From contig DEWY01000010.1 of the NCBI GenBank assembly GCA_002363865.1, forward strand, positions 1 to 64,000: 64,000 bases of DNA. Direction: 5' to 3'. The notes beneath the pieces are model-generated. The model was given only the letters and a program-made list of their open reading frames with translations. It was not told where the DNA came from and did not search any database. A program made the translations under genes and the position numbers. The first letter of the stretch is position 1. The number at the start of each line of letters is the position of its first letter. Positions 30,912-38,821 of this stretch are shown one piece after another. The stretch comes from Caulobacteraceae bacterium UBA3198 (GTDB lineage: Bacteria > Pseudomonadota > Alphaproteobacteria > Caulobacterales > Caulobacteraceae).

Positions 30912-33900
30912 TCAACGCGTGAAGACGGAGAGCTTGGAAACCGTCGTCTGGTCGAGCGCGCCGGTGGCGGCCAGTCCTTGATCGCGCTGATAGGCGGCGA
31001 CCGCAAGGCGCAGGGCCGGTGAGGCCGTCCCATCGGTAGGGCCCTGATAATAGCCCAGGCGCGAAAGCGCCCTTTGGGCCGTCTGCAAGGCTTCCGGGGA
31101 GGCGCCCACGGCGGCCGCCGTCGCCGCAGGGGCCGGGGCGGCCTCGGTCGGACGGAAGGCGCTGGCGGCGCGCTCGGCCACGGCCTGGGCGGCAGGCGTC
31201 AGGGAATCCTTGATACGTTCGGCGCTGGCGGCGGCGTCCTTGTCGCCAGCCTTGCCGGCGATCATGAACCACTTATAGGCCTCGGCCGCGTTCTGGCTGA
31301 CCCCGAAGCCTTCTTCGTAAAGACGGCCCAGATTGTACTGGCTGTCCACTAGACCCAGGTCAGCGGCCTTGCGGAACCACTGGGCCGCCGTGGTGGAGTT
31401 CTTCGGTCCGCCGACGCCTTCGAAATAATAGAGGGCCAGATTGTGCATTGCCTTGCGGTCGCCGCCCTGGGCCGCGCGCTCGGTCCAGCGGCGAGCCTCG
31501 GTCATGTCCTTGGCCACGCCCGCGCCGCCGTTTTCATACAGCTTGGCGAGATAGAACTGAGCCGGGGCATAGCCGAGATTGGCGACCCGCCGAACCTCGT
31601 CGACGCCGCCCGTGGCGCCCTCCTCCACCTGGCGGACCGCCTCGGCATAGAGGGCCGGGAAGTCTTCGCGCATCTGGCCGGTGGGGCCGGCGTCTTCATC
31701 CTCGAGCGCCGGTTGCGGCGACAGGGCGACAGCGGCCCGCGGCCCCACGCCGTCGCTCTCAAGACCCGCAAGATCCTCAGGCGCCGCGCGGCCGGCCGAA
31801 ACCGCCTGGGCCACCCGCGAGGGCAGGTCGCCCGACGGATCGCCGCCCATCAGGACCATGCCGCCGGCGGCCATGCCCAGGAAGGCGGCGCCCCCGGAGA
31901 TCAGCAGGGCGGTCTGGAGGGTGGAGCTGGCGCGCTTCTTTGGCCGGACCGAGAAGCTGCTGAACAGCGAGCCGCCGCCCTCCTTGGGCTCGCCGGCGCC
32001 CTTGGCCTTGGCCTTGCCCTTACGCCCCTTGGTCTCGGCCGCCGGGGCCGCGCGGGCCGCGGCGCGGGCCTGGGCGATGACTTCGCGGGTGGAGAGGGCC
32101 TGCGGAGTGGTGGCGCGGCTCGCCGCCGGCGCAGGGGTGACGAATTCCGACTCGTCGTCGAACCCGAAGTCGTCCTCATAGTCTGGACGCACCTGCGGCG
32201 CCGGGGCGACCTGCTCAGCCACCGTGCGGGTCGCAGGGGCGGGCCGCGCCTCGGGCTCAGGCTCGGCGAAGGGGTCCGGCTCAGCCGGCGCAGGCCGGCG
32301 TGCCTGGGCGGCGGGGGGCGGCGGCGCGAACCCGTCGGCGGCTTCGAAATCCTCAGGCGCCAAGGGCGGCCGCTCGGCCTCAATGGAGAAGGCCTGGGGC
32401 GAAGGGAAGCTGTCGTCGGCGGCGAAGGCCTGCCGTGCGAGGGGTGCGGGCCTCGGTTCGGCCGCGCCAAACCCGGCGAATTCTTCAAGGCCGAAGGGCG
32501 ATTCCTCAGGGCTCGGCGCAGGTTGCGGCGACGGAGCCGAAGCTGCTGGAGTCGGCTCAACGTCCCGCGGGGTCTCAGCCAGGCGGCGGTCGATCCGTTC
32601 GCGGGCCTCCTCCAGCAGACGCGCGGTGCGCTCCTCGCTCAGCCGGATGCGCTCGGAGAGCTCTTCGGCGGCGCGGTCCTGGCGGCTGCTGATACGCTCG
32701 GTGACCCGCGCCACCTGGTCGCCGACATCGTCGATGGCCTGAGCCGAACGGCGCTCGGCGGTGGCGATCTTCTCGCCGAGGCGCTCAGTGATCTTGGCGA
32801 TCTCGCCGCCCAGGCGCTCCAGCGCCTCGGCATGCAGCGTGTCGGAGCGGCCCAGCCGGGTCTCCATGGCCGTGGCGATGCGTGCCACCTCGCCCCCCAC
32901 CGTCTGGATGGCCTGGGCGCTGTGATGCTCCGCCGTCTGCACCCGGCGGTTCAGATTCTCGGCCATGCTGAGCACCTCGCGCCCCATGGCCTCGATCGCC
33001 TGGGCCGAACGCTGCTCGGCGGCGCGGACATGGTTGGTCATCTCACCCAGCCGACGCTCCATGCGGTCGAACCGGCCATCCGCCGCAGCGTGCAGCTTCT
33101 GGGTCATCTCGACCCGGGCGGCTTCGACCCGCTCGGTGAGCCGGGCGGCCATGTCCTCCAGGCGGCGGTCGATGCCCGGCGCCTCGCCGGACTCCACCGA
33201 CTGCATGCGCCCGTCCAGGTGGGCGAAGGAGGCGCGCAGGCTTTCCAGCGCCTCGGCGGTGCGGGTCTCGGCTTCGCTCAGCCGCTGGGACACCCGTCCG
33301 ACGACTTCCTCGATCAGGCCCGGCGACTCAGATCCGCCTTGGGCCTCCACGCGGTCGACCCGGGCCTCGATGGCGCCTAGGGCCTCGCGGGTGCGGGTTT
33401 CGCCGTCATAGAGATGGTTGGCGACCTTGGCGACGGCGCCCTCCAGGGCGCGCAGGGCCTCGGCCGAGCGGGGGCCGGCGGCTTCAGCCTCCATGCGGCG
33501 CAGGCGCTCGGCGATCCGCGCCTGTTCACTGGACACGCCCTCCACGGCGCCTTCGAACCGGGAGGCCACGGCGATATGTTCGCGTTCGGCCGCCTCGATC
33601 CGCGCCAGGGCGGCGCGCACCGAGTGCTCGACCCCGGACACGGCAAGGCCCGTCCGGCTCTCAGAGACCTCCAGGCGCTCGCTCAGCCGGTCCAGCGCCA
33701 GGGCGATGCGGCCCATCTCGTCGGCCGGATGCTCGGCGGCCTCGACCCGCGGCGGCGCGTCGTCGGTGCGGCGGGCGCTCTCGAAATAGAGGGGGGTCGG
33801 ACGGCGTGCGATATCAGCCTCGGAGACGGCGTCTTCCGGGCCTTCATCGTCCAGGATCATTCGATTGAGCCACTCGCCCAAGGTCATCCCCGAGCGTCGG

Positions 33901-33971
33901 GCGAGGTCCTTAGCGACCTCCCGAGCCTTCGGGTCAATGCCCTTGACGCTCCATGGCGTCGCCGCCGTCAT
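30912..33971 (-). CDS. podJ: PodJ-type polarity/polar organelle development protein
   Basis: 1019 residues from the ATG at 33971 (Caulobacter PodJ is 974). The N-terminus WSVKGIDPKAREVAKDLARRSGMTLGEWLN is the PodJ-family start. A long coiled coil (about 85-480) contains four in-register 29-residue repeats (318-433). Then come an acidic, Pro/Ala-rich region, one transmembrane helix (about 682-707), three Sel1-like repeats (about 775-905) and a C-terminal peptidoglycan-binding domain (about 958-1019, LGYYQGPTDGTASPALRLAVAAYQ). PodJ marks the new (flagellar/pilus) pole and recruits polarity factors such as PleC. The architecture matches in every part. Upstream DNA has GANTC and CtrA-type sites. 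Confidence 0.93.
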   Translation of the reverse strand: MTAATPWSVKGIDPKAREVAKDLARRSGMTLGEWLNRMILDDEGPEDAVSEADIARRPTPLYFESARRTDDAPPRVEAAEHPADEMGRIALALDRLSERLEVSESRTGLAVSGVEHSVRAALARIEAAEREHIAVASRFEGAVEGVSSEQARIAERLRRMEAEAAGPRSAEALRALEGAVAKVANHLYDGETRTREALGAIEARVDRVEAQGGSESPGLIEEVVGRVSQRLSEAETRTAEALESLRASFAHLDGRMQSVESGEAPGIDRRLEDMAARLTERVEAARVEMTQKLHAAADGRFDRMERRLGEMTNHVRAAEQRSAQAIEAMGREVLSMAENLNRRVQTAEHHSAQAIQTVGGEVARIATAMETRLGRSDTLHAEALERLGGEIAKITERLGEKIATAERRSAQAIDDVGDQVARVTERISSRQDRAAEELSERIRLSEERTARLLEEARERIDRRLAETPRDVEPTPAASAPSPQPAPSPEESPFGLEEFAGFGAAEPRPAPLARQAFAADDSFPSPQAFSIEAERPPLAPEDFEAADGFAPPPPAAQARRPAPAEPDPFAEPEPEARPAPATRTVAEQVAPAPQVRPDYEDDFGFDDESEFVTPAPAASRATTPQALSTREVIAQARAAARAAPAAETKGRKGKAKAKGAGEPKEGGGSLFSSFSVRPKKRASSTLQTALLISGGAAFLGMAAGGMVLMGGDPSGDLPSRVAQAVSAGRAAPEDLAGLESDGVGPRAAVALSPQPALEDEDAGPTGQMREDFPALYAEAVRQVEEGATGGVDEVRRVANLGYAPAQFYLAKLYENGGAGVAKDMTEARRWTERAAQGGDRKAMHNLALYYFEGVGGPKNSTTAAQWFRKAADLGLVDSQYNLGRLYEEGFGVSQNAAEAYKWFMIAGKAGDKDAAASAERIKDSLTPAAQAVAERAASAFRPTEAAPAPAATAAAVGASPEALQTAQRALSRLGYYQGPTDGTASPALRLAVAAYQRDQGLAATGALDQTTVSKLSVFTR
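32673..33020 (-). repeat. Four in-register 29-residue repeats in the PodJ coiled coil
   Basis: Residues 318-433 consist of four consecutive 29-residue units beginning AEQRSAQAI, AEHHSAQAI, SDTLHAEAL and AERRSAQAI, each with a Gly near position 13 and a hydrophobic heptad pattern. 29 is four heptads plus one, so the stripe drifts slightly between units. Confidence 0.8.
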
Positions 33972-33973
33972 TC

Positions 33974-33998
33974 GAATCGATCTCCTACCCCGCGATTC
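33974..33998. promoter_or_regulatory. Two GANTC (CcrM methylation) sites upstream of podJ
   Basis: GAATC at 33974-33978 and GATTC at 33994-33998, within 30 bases upstream of the podJ start. In Caulobacter podJ transcription depends on GcrA, which recognises CcrM-methylated GANTC promoters. Spacing of 20 bases puts both on the same helix face. Confidence 0.55.
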
Positions 33999-34037
33999 GA
34001 CGCTAGCCACCGAACCTTGGGGTGTAAACGCAAGGTT

Positions 34038-34055
34038 AACGCTAGATATAGCGTT
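34038..34055. promoter_or_regulatory. Palindrome in the podJ upstream region
   Basis: Perfect inverted repeat AACGCTA (34038-34044), spacer GATA, TAGCGTT (34049-34055), about 70 bases upstream of podJ. Candidate regulator site; factor unknown. It overlaps a TTAA half-site at 34036-34039. Confidence 0.4.
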
Positions 34056-34123
34056 TGCCGCGATGAGCTGTGGATGACCTGCGGCCTTCAGAAACCCTTA
34101 ACCTGCAACAGGGGGCGAGGGGG

Positions 34124-34138
34124 TTAACGGAAGGTTAA
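34124..34138. promoter_or_regulatory. Full CtrA-type box (TTAA-N7-TTAA)
   Basis: TTAA at 34124-34127 and TTAA at 34135-34138, exactly 7 bases apart, followed by GG. This is the consensus CtrA-binding arrangement of Caulobacterales. It lies 46 bases before the small membrane protein gene and about 150 bases upstream of podJ, so it could control either. Confidence 0.55.
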
Positions 34139-34183
34139 GGCCACCGTTTGCGCCCGGCCCGCCGCTGCGCTACGGCGTCGCAC

Positions 34184-34396
34184 ATGGAGCTCACCCTCAC
34201 CCTGGCCCTTGGCGCCGGCCTGCTGGCCCTGACCGTATTTTGCGGCTGGATGGGCGCACGTCCGCCGGACTTCAAGCGAGGTCCGAGGCTGGTGCCCTAC
34301 AGGTTCATCATGCTGATGGGCGCCGCAGGCCTGATCGTGGTGCTGGTCCACCTGGTCAATCTGATGGGGGTCTCGACCGGCCCCACCCGCTTCTAG
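34184..34396 (+). CDS. Conserved small two-helix membrane protein, unknown function
   Basis: 70 residues from the ATG at 34184; a TTG start at 34148 would add 12 unlikely residues. Two hydrophobic helices (LTLALGAGLLALTVFCGWMGA and FIMLMGAAGLIVVLVHLVNLMGV) flank a basic, Pro-rich loop (RPPDFKRGPRLVPYR). I do not recognise a named family. It is divergent from podJ and overlaps the mprF-like gene at convergent stops (CTAG, 34393-34396). A perfect CtrA-type box stands 46 bases upstream. Confidence 0.75.
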   Translation: MELTLTLALGAGLLALTVFCGWMGARPPDFKRGPRLVPYRFIMLMGAAGLIVVLVHLVNLMGVSTGPTRF

Positions 34397-36078
34397 GCCT
34401 CAGCCCCCTCGCCCGATCCGGCCTCAGGACGAGGATCGGCCTTGCGCGGCCGCTTGGCCAGGGCGGCCATGCCGCCAGACGACAACAGCCCCACATCGGC
34501 CAGCAGCAGCGGGATGGCCCACTTGTGCGGCGCGGCCAGGTAGCGGGGCTGCCACAGGGGGTCGTACTTGTCCTTGTAGCGACGCACGCCCTGGAAGTTG
34601 TAGATTTCCTCGCCGCGCTCATAGAGCAGCCGTCCGACGCGCGACATGATCGGGGCGAAGGGGCGATCCTCCAGGCCCGCCAGGGGCGCCATGCCGAATT
34701 CGAAAGCCTGATAGCCCTGAGCCTTGCCCCAGGCGATCAGCTCCACGAACAGATAGTCCATGATGTTCTTCGGCGCGGCGTCGGAGTAGCGCATCAGATC
34801 CATGGAGAAGGCCGTCCGGCCGCTGGTGGTCCAGAGGGTGGCGAAGGCCACGCTCTTCCCGTCCTGGCGCACCAGGGCGATGGGAAATTCCGACACATAG
34901 GCCGGGGTGAAGGCGCCCATGGTGAAGCGCTTCTCGCCGCCGGCGTGGTGGTCCAGCCACTCGTCAGAGATCTGCTGCAACTCGTCGAGCACGGCGGGAA
35001 CGTCAGCCGGACTGAGCACCTCGAAGGTGGCGCCCTCCTCGCCGGCCTTGCGCCAGGCGCGGCGCAGATTGCCCCGCTTGCGCCCTTCCACCGAGAAGGT
35101 CTCCAGGGGGACCACGGCGGATTCGCCGATCTTCTGCAGGGAGAAGCCGAGCTCCACGGCCTCGGGCAGATCATCGGCGCCCAGGGCGTAGACGCCCGGT
35201 CGCGCGGCGTGAGCGTCGGCCATCTCCCGGAAACGCCACAACAGCTCGAGCCGCTCGTCGCGGCGGCCGACGGGCGCGCCGAGGGCGATCCAGGAGCGGC
35301 CGCGGACCCCGAACATCAGGAAGGACTCCCCGCTCTGGGAGAACAGGAACCGCTTGTCCCCCAGAAGGGCGAGGTTGGAGGCGGGCTCGGCGGCCTGGGC
35401 CGAGGCGAGGATGGCCCGGACCTGCTGGAAGTCCTGGTCGTGCGGGGTGACCACCCGCGGGGTGGCGGCCGAGGCGAACAACCGCCAGATGCCAAAGGCC
35501 AGTAGGCCGAGCGCCGCGCCGACCCAGGCGCGGATGGCCCGGGCCGCGTCGTCCTCGACCATGACGCTGATCCAGCTGCGATGCCCATAGTCCGCGTTCT
35601 GGAAGGACCAGAGCCCCAGGAGTCCGGCCCCCAGCACCAGGGCGGCGGCCGACACCAGCCAGCCGGGCGTGATCTCCATCCGCGACAGGCGGGCTTGCCG
35701 GGTGAAGGCGTCGCGGAACGGCGCAAGCAGCACCAACAGCGCCGCCAGCCAGGCCGTCTCCTCCCAGATGATGCCCTTGAGCAGGGTCAGCGGCACGCAG
35801 AGCGCCAGGACCACCATGGTGGCGATCCAGGCCGCATCCAGCCGGGCGCGCAGGCCAAAGGCCAGGAAGATCAGAACCAGGCCCAACACGCTGGACAGGA
35901 AGTGGGACAGCTCGATCAGGATGACCGGCGCCCGCTCGGCCAGCAGCAGGAAGCGGTTGGGGACGGACGGCGTCGCCGCCGAGACCACCAGCATGACCCC
36001 GGCGGCCAGGGTGAGGATGGCGCCGGTCAGCGGGGCCGCGGCCAGGCCAGCGGGCCGCAGTTCGCGCATAAGCCTCAT
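34393..36078 (-). CDS. Short MprF-type phosphatidylglycerol lysyltransferase
   Basis: 561 residues. The N-terminal half has about seven hydrophobic helices; the C-terminal half (about 245-530) is the GNAT-like DUF2156 aminoacyl-PG synthase domain, with FLFSQSGESFLMFGVRGRSWIALGAP, GRKRGNLRRAWRKAGEEGATFEV, AFATLWTTSGRTAFSMDLMRY and NFQGVRRYKDKYDPLWQPRYLA. The domain transfers lysine (or alanine) from tRNA to phosphatidylglycerol, lowering membrane negative charge and protecting from cationic peptides. At 561 residues it is well short of the 840-870 of full MprF, so much of the flippase half is missing. Two nearby ATGs (36078, 36069) are possible starts. Confidence 0.87.
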   Translation of the reverse strand: MRLMRELRPAGLAAAPLTGAILTLAAGVMLVVSAATPSVPNRFLLLAERAPVILIELSHFLSSVLGLVLIFLAFGLRARLDAAWIATMVVLALCVPLTLLKGIIWEETAWLAALLVLLAPFRDAFTRQARLSRMEITPGWLVSAAALVLGAGLLGLWSFQNADYGHRSWISVMVEDDAARAIRAWVGAALGLLAFGIWRLFASAATPRVVTPHDQDFQQVRAILASAQAAEPASNLALLGDKRFLFSQSGESFLMFGVRGRSWIALGAPVGRRDERLELLWRFREMADAHAARPGVYALGADDLPEAVELGFSLQKIGESAVVPLETFSVEGRKRGNLRRAWRKAGEEGATFEVLSPADVPAVLDELQQISDEWLDHHAGGEKRFTMGAFTPAYVSEFPIALVRQDGKSVAFATLWTTSGRTAFSMDLMRYSDAAPKNIMDYLFVELIAWGKAQGYQAFEFGMAPLAGLEDRPFAPIMSRVGRLLYERGEEIYNFQGVRRYKDKYDPLWQPRYLAAPHKWAIPLLLADVGLLSSGGMAALAKRPRKADPRPEAGSGEGAEA

Positions 36079-36239
36079 GAAGCGGAGCGTCCTGATGAAG
36101 AGTCAGGCCGTATATAGACCGGATTCGTTGAGGACGGCGCCGGTGAGGCTTCAAACACGTGTTCGCAAGGCGGCTTGCCCTGCGTCCGCTCAGCGCTAAT
36201 GTGGCGCGCAAAATCCGGTTCCATCATTGGGAGATAGCT

Positions 36240-37463
36240 ATGGCCGACTTCGGCAGCGCAGACCTCGACACCTTCCGGGCCGACGTCCGCACCTGGCTGG
36301 AGGCCAACTATCCGGCCGAGTTGCGCGATCCCGGCGCCAAGGTCGATCCCGAAGCCATGTGGGGCGGCCAGGCCTTCCTCGACTCCGACGATCTGCAGAT
36401 CGCCTGGATGCGCAAGATGGGCGAGAAGGGCTGGACGGCGCCGACCTGGCCGGCTCAGTACGGCGGCGGCGGGCTCTCACCGGCTCAGGCCCGTATCCTG
36501 GATCAGGAACTGACCGCTGGCCGCTATCGCACGCCGCTGGCCTCGTTCGGGGTCTGGATGCTGGGCCCGGTGCTGCTGGAATACGCCAACGAAGAGCAGA
36601 AGCAAGCGCACCTGCCGAAGATCATCAAGGGCGAGGTCCGCTGGTGCCAGGGCTATTCCGAACCGGGGGCCGGCTCCGACCTCGCCTCGCTGCAGACCCG
36701 CTGCGAGGACAAGGGCGACCACTGGCTGATCAACGGCCAGAAGATCTGGACCTCCTATGCCGACAAGGCCGACTGGTGCTTCTGCCTGGTGCGCACCGAC
36801 ACCAGCAAGAAGCATGAGGGCGTGTCCTTCGTGCTCATCGACATGCGCACGCCGGGCGTCGAGACGCGGCCGATCCAGCTGATCTCCGGCGAGAGCCCGT
36901 TCTGCGAAACCTTCTTCACCGACGTGAAGATTCCGAAGGAGAATCTGGTCGGCAAGGTCAATGGCGGTTGGGAGATCGCCAAGCGCCTGCTGCAGTATGA
37001 GCGCCAGAACATTTCCGGCGGCTTCGGCGGCGGCGGCGGGGCCGGCGGCACGGCCGGCGACCTGGCGGAGGTGGCCAAGAGCTATTTCGGCCTCGACGCC
37101 AGCGGCGCCCTGGCCGACACCGATCTGCGCAGCCGGATCACCCAGAACAAGATGAACATGCAGTGCCTGGGCCTGACCATCAGCCGCACGGCGGCCGAGG
37201 CCAAGGCCAGCAACGGCCCCAGCGCCGCAGTCTCCATCATCAAATACGCCGCCGCCAGCTTCGCCCAGGACCGGTCGGAGCTGATGATCGAGGCCATGGG
37301 CCACCAGGGCCTGGGCTGGGAGGGCGAGGCCTATAGGCCCGGCGAGCTTCTGGCGACCCGGGGCTGGCTGCGCTCGAAGGGCAACTCGATCGAGGGCGGC
37401 ACCAGCGAAGTGAACCTGAACGTCATCTCCAAGCGCGTTCTGGGGCTGCCCGACCCGAAATAG
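36240..37463 (+). CDS. Acyl-CoA dehydrogenase, paralogue 1 of a tandem set
   Basis: 407 residues from ATG 36240 behind GGGAGA. FAD enzyme of the acyl-CoA dehydrogenase superfamily, about 400-residue branch: N-terminal helical domain with WPAQYGGGGLS, FAD/substrate strand RWCQGYSEPGAGSDLASL, WLINGQKIWTS, SPFCETFFTDVKIP, and C-terminal MGHQGLGWEG and SIEGGTSEVNLNVISKRVLGLP. The residue matching medium-chain dehydrogenase Glu376 is Gly, but helix G keeps Glu in LLQYERQN, where isovaleryl- and long-chain enzymes have the base. A Gly-rich insert (GGFGGGGGAGG) follows that Glu. First gene of five in a row; no cognate thioesterase or hydratase lies nearby. The substrate is unknown. Confidence 0.92.
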   Translation: MADFGSADLDTFRADVRTWLEANYPAELRDPGAKVDPEAMWGGQAFLDSDDLQIAWMRKMGEKGWTAPTWPAQYGGGGLSPAQARILDQELTAGRYRTPLASFGVWMLGPVLLEYANEEQKQAHLPKIIKGEVRWCQGYSEPGAGSDLASLQTRCEDKGDHWLINGQKIWTSYADKADWCFCLVRTDTSKKHEGVSFVLIDMRTPGVETRPIQLISGESPFCETFFTDVKIPKENLVGKVNGGWEIAKRLLQYERQNISGGFGGGGGAGGTAGDLAEVAKSYFGLDASGALADTDLRSRITQNKMNMQCLGLTISRTAAEAKASNGPSAAVSIIKYAAASFAQDRSELMIEAMGHQGLGWEGEAYRPGELLATRGWLRSKGNSIEGGTSEVNLNVISKRVLGLPDPK

Positions 37464-37539
37464 CGGTCGCGCAGCGCCGTCGGTCGCATTTTCGACCGGC
37501 GGACGCCCTGGACTAGATTTTTTGCAAAGGCGGATTTCC

Positions 37540-38748
37540 ATGGCTGATTTTGGCGGCGATCTCGAAACCTTCCGCGGCGAGGCCAAGGCCTGGCTGAACG
37601 CGAACTTCCCCGCGGCCCTCAAGGGCGACACCGCCGCCCAGACCGCCGCGGCGGCCGGCGGCAAGGAAAGCCCCGAGGCCCGTCAGTGGCGCGAGGCCAT
37701 GGGCGCCAAGGGCTGGGGCGTGCCCACCTGGCCGGCGGAGTACGGCGGCGGCGGGCTGTCGCGCCAGGAGGCCCGGGTGCTGGCCGAGGAGATGGCCGCC
37801 ATCGGCGCCCGCAACCCCATCGGCGGCATGGGCGTCATGATGTTCGGCCCCACCCTCATCGAATACGGGTCCGAGGAGCTGAAGCGCCAACATCTGCCGG
37901 GCATCATCACCGGCTCGGTCCGCTGGTGCCAGGGCTATTCTGAGCCGGGCTCGGGCTCCGACCTCGCCTCTCTGCAGACCCGGGCCGAGGACAAGGGCGA
38001 CCATTACCTGGTCAACGGCCAGAAGATCTGGACCTCCGGCGCCAACCTCGCCGACTGGTGCTTCTGCCTGGTGCGCACAGACACCTCGAAGAAGCACGAG
38101 GGCATCTCCTTCCTGCTGATCGACATGAAGAGCCCGGGCGTCGAGGTGCGGCCTATCCTGCTGATCAATGGCGGCTCGCCGTTCTGCGAAACCTTCTTCA
38201 CTGACGTGAAGGTCCCCAAGGACCAGCTGTTTGGCCCCCTGAACGGCGGCTGGACAGTGGCCAAGCGGCTGTTGCAGTTCGAGCGCGACAACATCTCGGC
38301 GGGCCTGGGCGGCGGCAATATCGGCGCGCCGGCCGCGGTGATGAGCGTCGAAGATGCGGCCAAGAAGTATGTCGGCCTCGATGAGACCGGCCGGATCGCC
38401 GACCAGGACCTGCGCCGGCGGATCATCGAGCATCGGATGGAGGCCCGGGCCTTCCAGCTCACCGTCCGCCGCGCCGCCGATGAGGCGAAGTCCAACGCGG
38501 GGCCGAGCGCGGCGACCTCGATCATGAAGTACGCCGGGGCCAAGATCGCCCAGGATCGCAATGAACTGATGATCGAGGCCTTCGGCCATCAGGGTCTGGG
38601 CTGGGCGGGCGAGGCCTATGACGAAAGCGAACTGAATCTGGTTCGCGCCTGGCTCCGGTCCAAGGGCAATTCCATCGAGGGCGGAACCTCGGAAATCAAT
38701 CTGAACGTGGTCTCCAAGCGGGTGCTCGGCCTGCCGGACCCGAAGTAA
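37540..38748 (+). CDS. Acyl-CoA dehydrogenase, paralogue 2
   Basis: 402 residues from ATG 37540 (MADFGGDLETFRG), with an AAAGGCGG ribosome binding site. Very close to paralogue 1 in layout: WPAEYGGGGLS, RWCQGYSEPGSGSDLASL, INGGSPFCETFFTDVKVP, LLQFERDNIS (candidate catalytic Glu), and SIEGGTSEINLNVVSKRVLGLP. The linker after helix G differs (AGLGGGNIGAPAAVMS). Shared SIEGG ending groups it with paralogue 1 rather than 3 and 4. It starts 76 bases after paralogue 1 with no terminator between. Confidence 0.92.
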   Translation: MADFGGDLETFRGEAKAWLNANFPAALKGDTAAQTAAAAGGKESPEARQWREAMGAKGWGVPTWPAEYGGGGLSRQEARVLAEEMAAIGARNPIGGMGVMMFGPTLIEYGSEELKRQHLPGIITGSVRWCQGYSEPGSGSDLASLQTRAEDKGDHYLVNGQKIWTSGANLADWCFCLVRTDTSKKHEGISFLLIDMKSPGVEVRPILLINGGSPFCETFFTDVKVPKDQLFGPLNGGWTVAKRLLQFERDNISAGLGGGNIGAPAAVMSVEDAAKKYVGLDETGRIADQDLRRRIIEHRMEARAFQLTVRRAADEAKSNAGPSAATSIMKYAGAKIAQDRNELMIEAFGHQGLGWAGEAYDESELNLVRAWLRSKGNSIEGGTSEINLNVVSKRVLGLPDPK

Positions 38749-38780
38749 GCGCACGACTCCCCGAGCCACGAACTTCATGC

Positions 38781-38786
38781 TATAAT
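38781..38786 (+). promoter_or_regulatory. TATAAT-like hexamer before paralogue 3
   Basis: TATAAT at 38781-38786 in an unusually AT-rich 45-base stretch between paralogues 2 and 3. There is no clear -35 at the right distance, so an internal promoter is only a possibility. Confidence 0.25.
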
Positions 38787-38821
38787 GAACCATAACATAA
38801 TGAATTTAAGGGAGAATATTC

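Noticed and set aside
31443..33380. 645-codon open frame opposite podJ
   Set aside because: Arg/Gly-rich, no motif, lies wholly within podJ; a typical GC-rich shadow.
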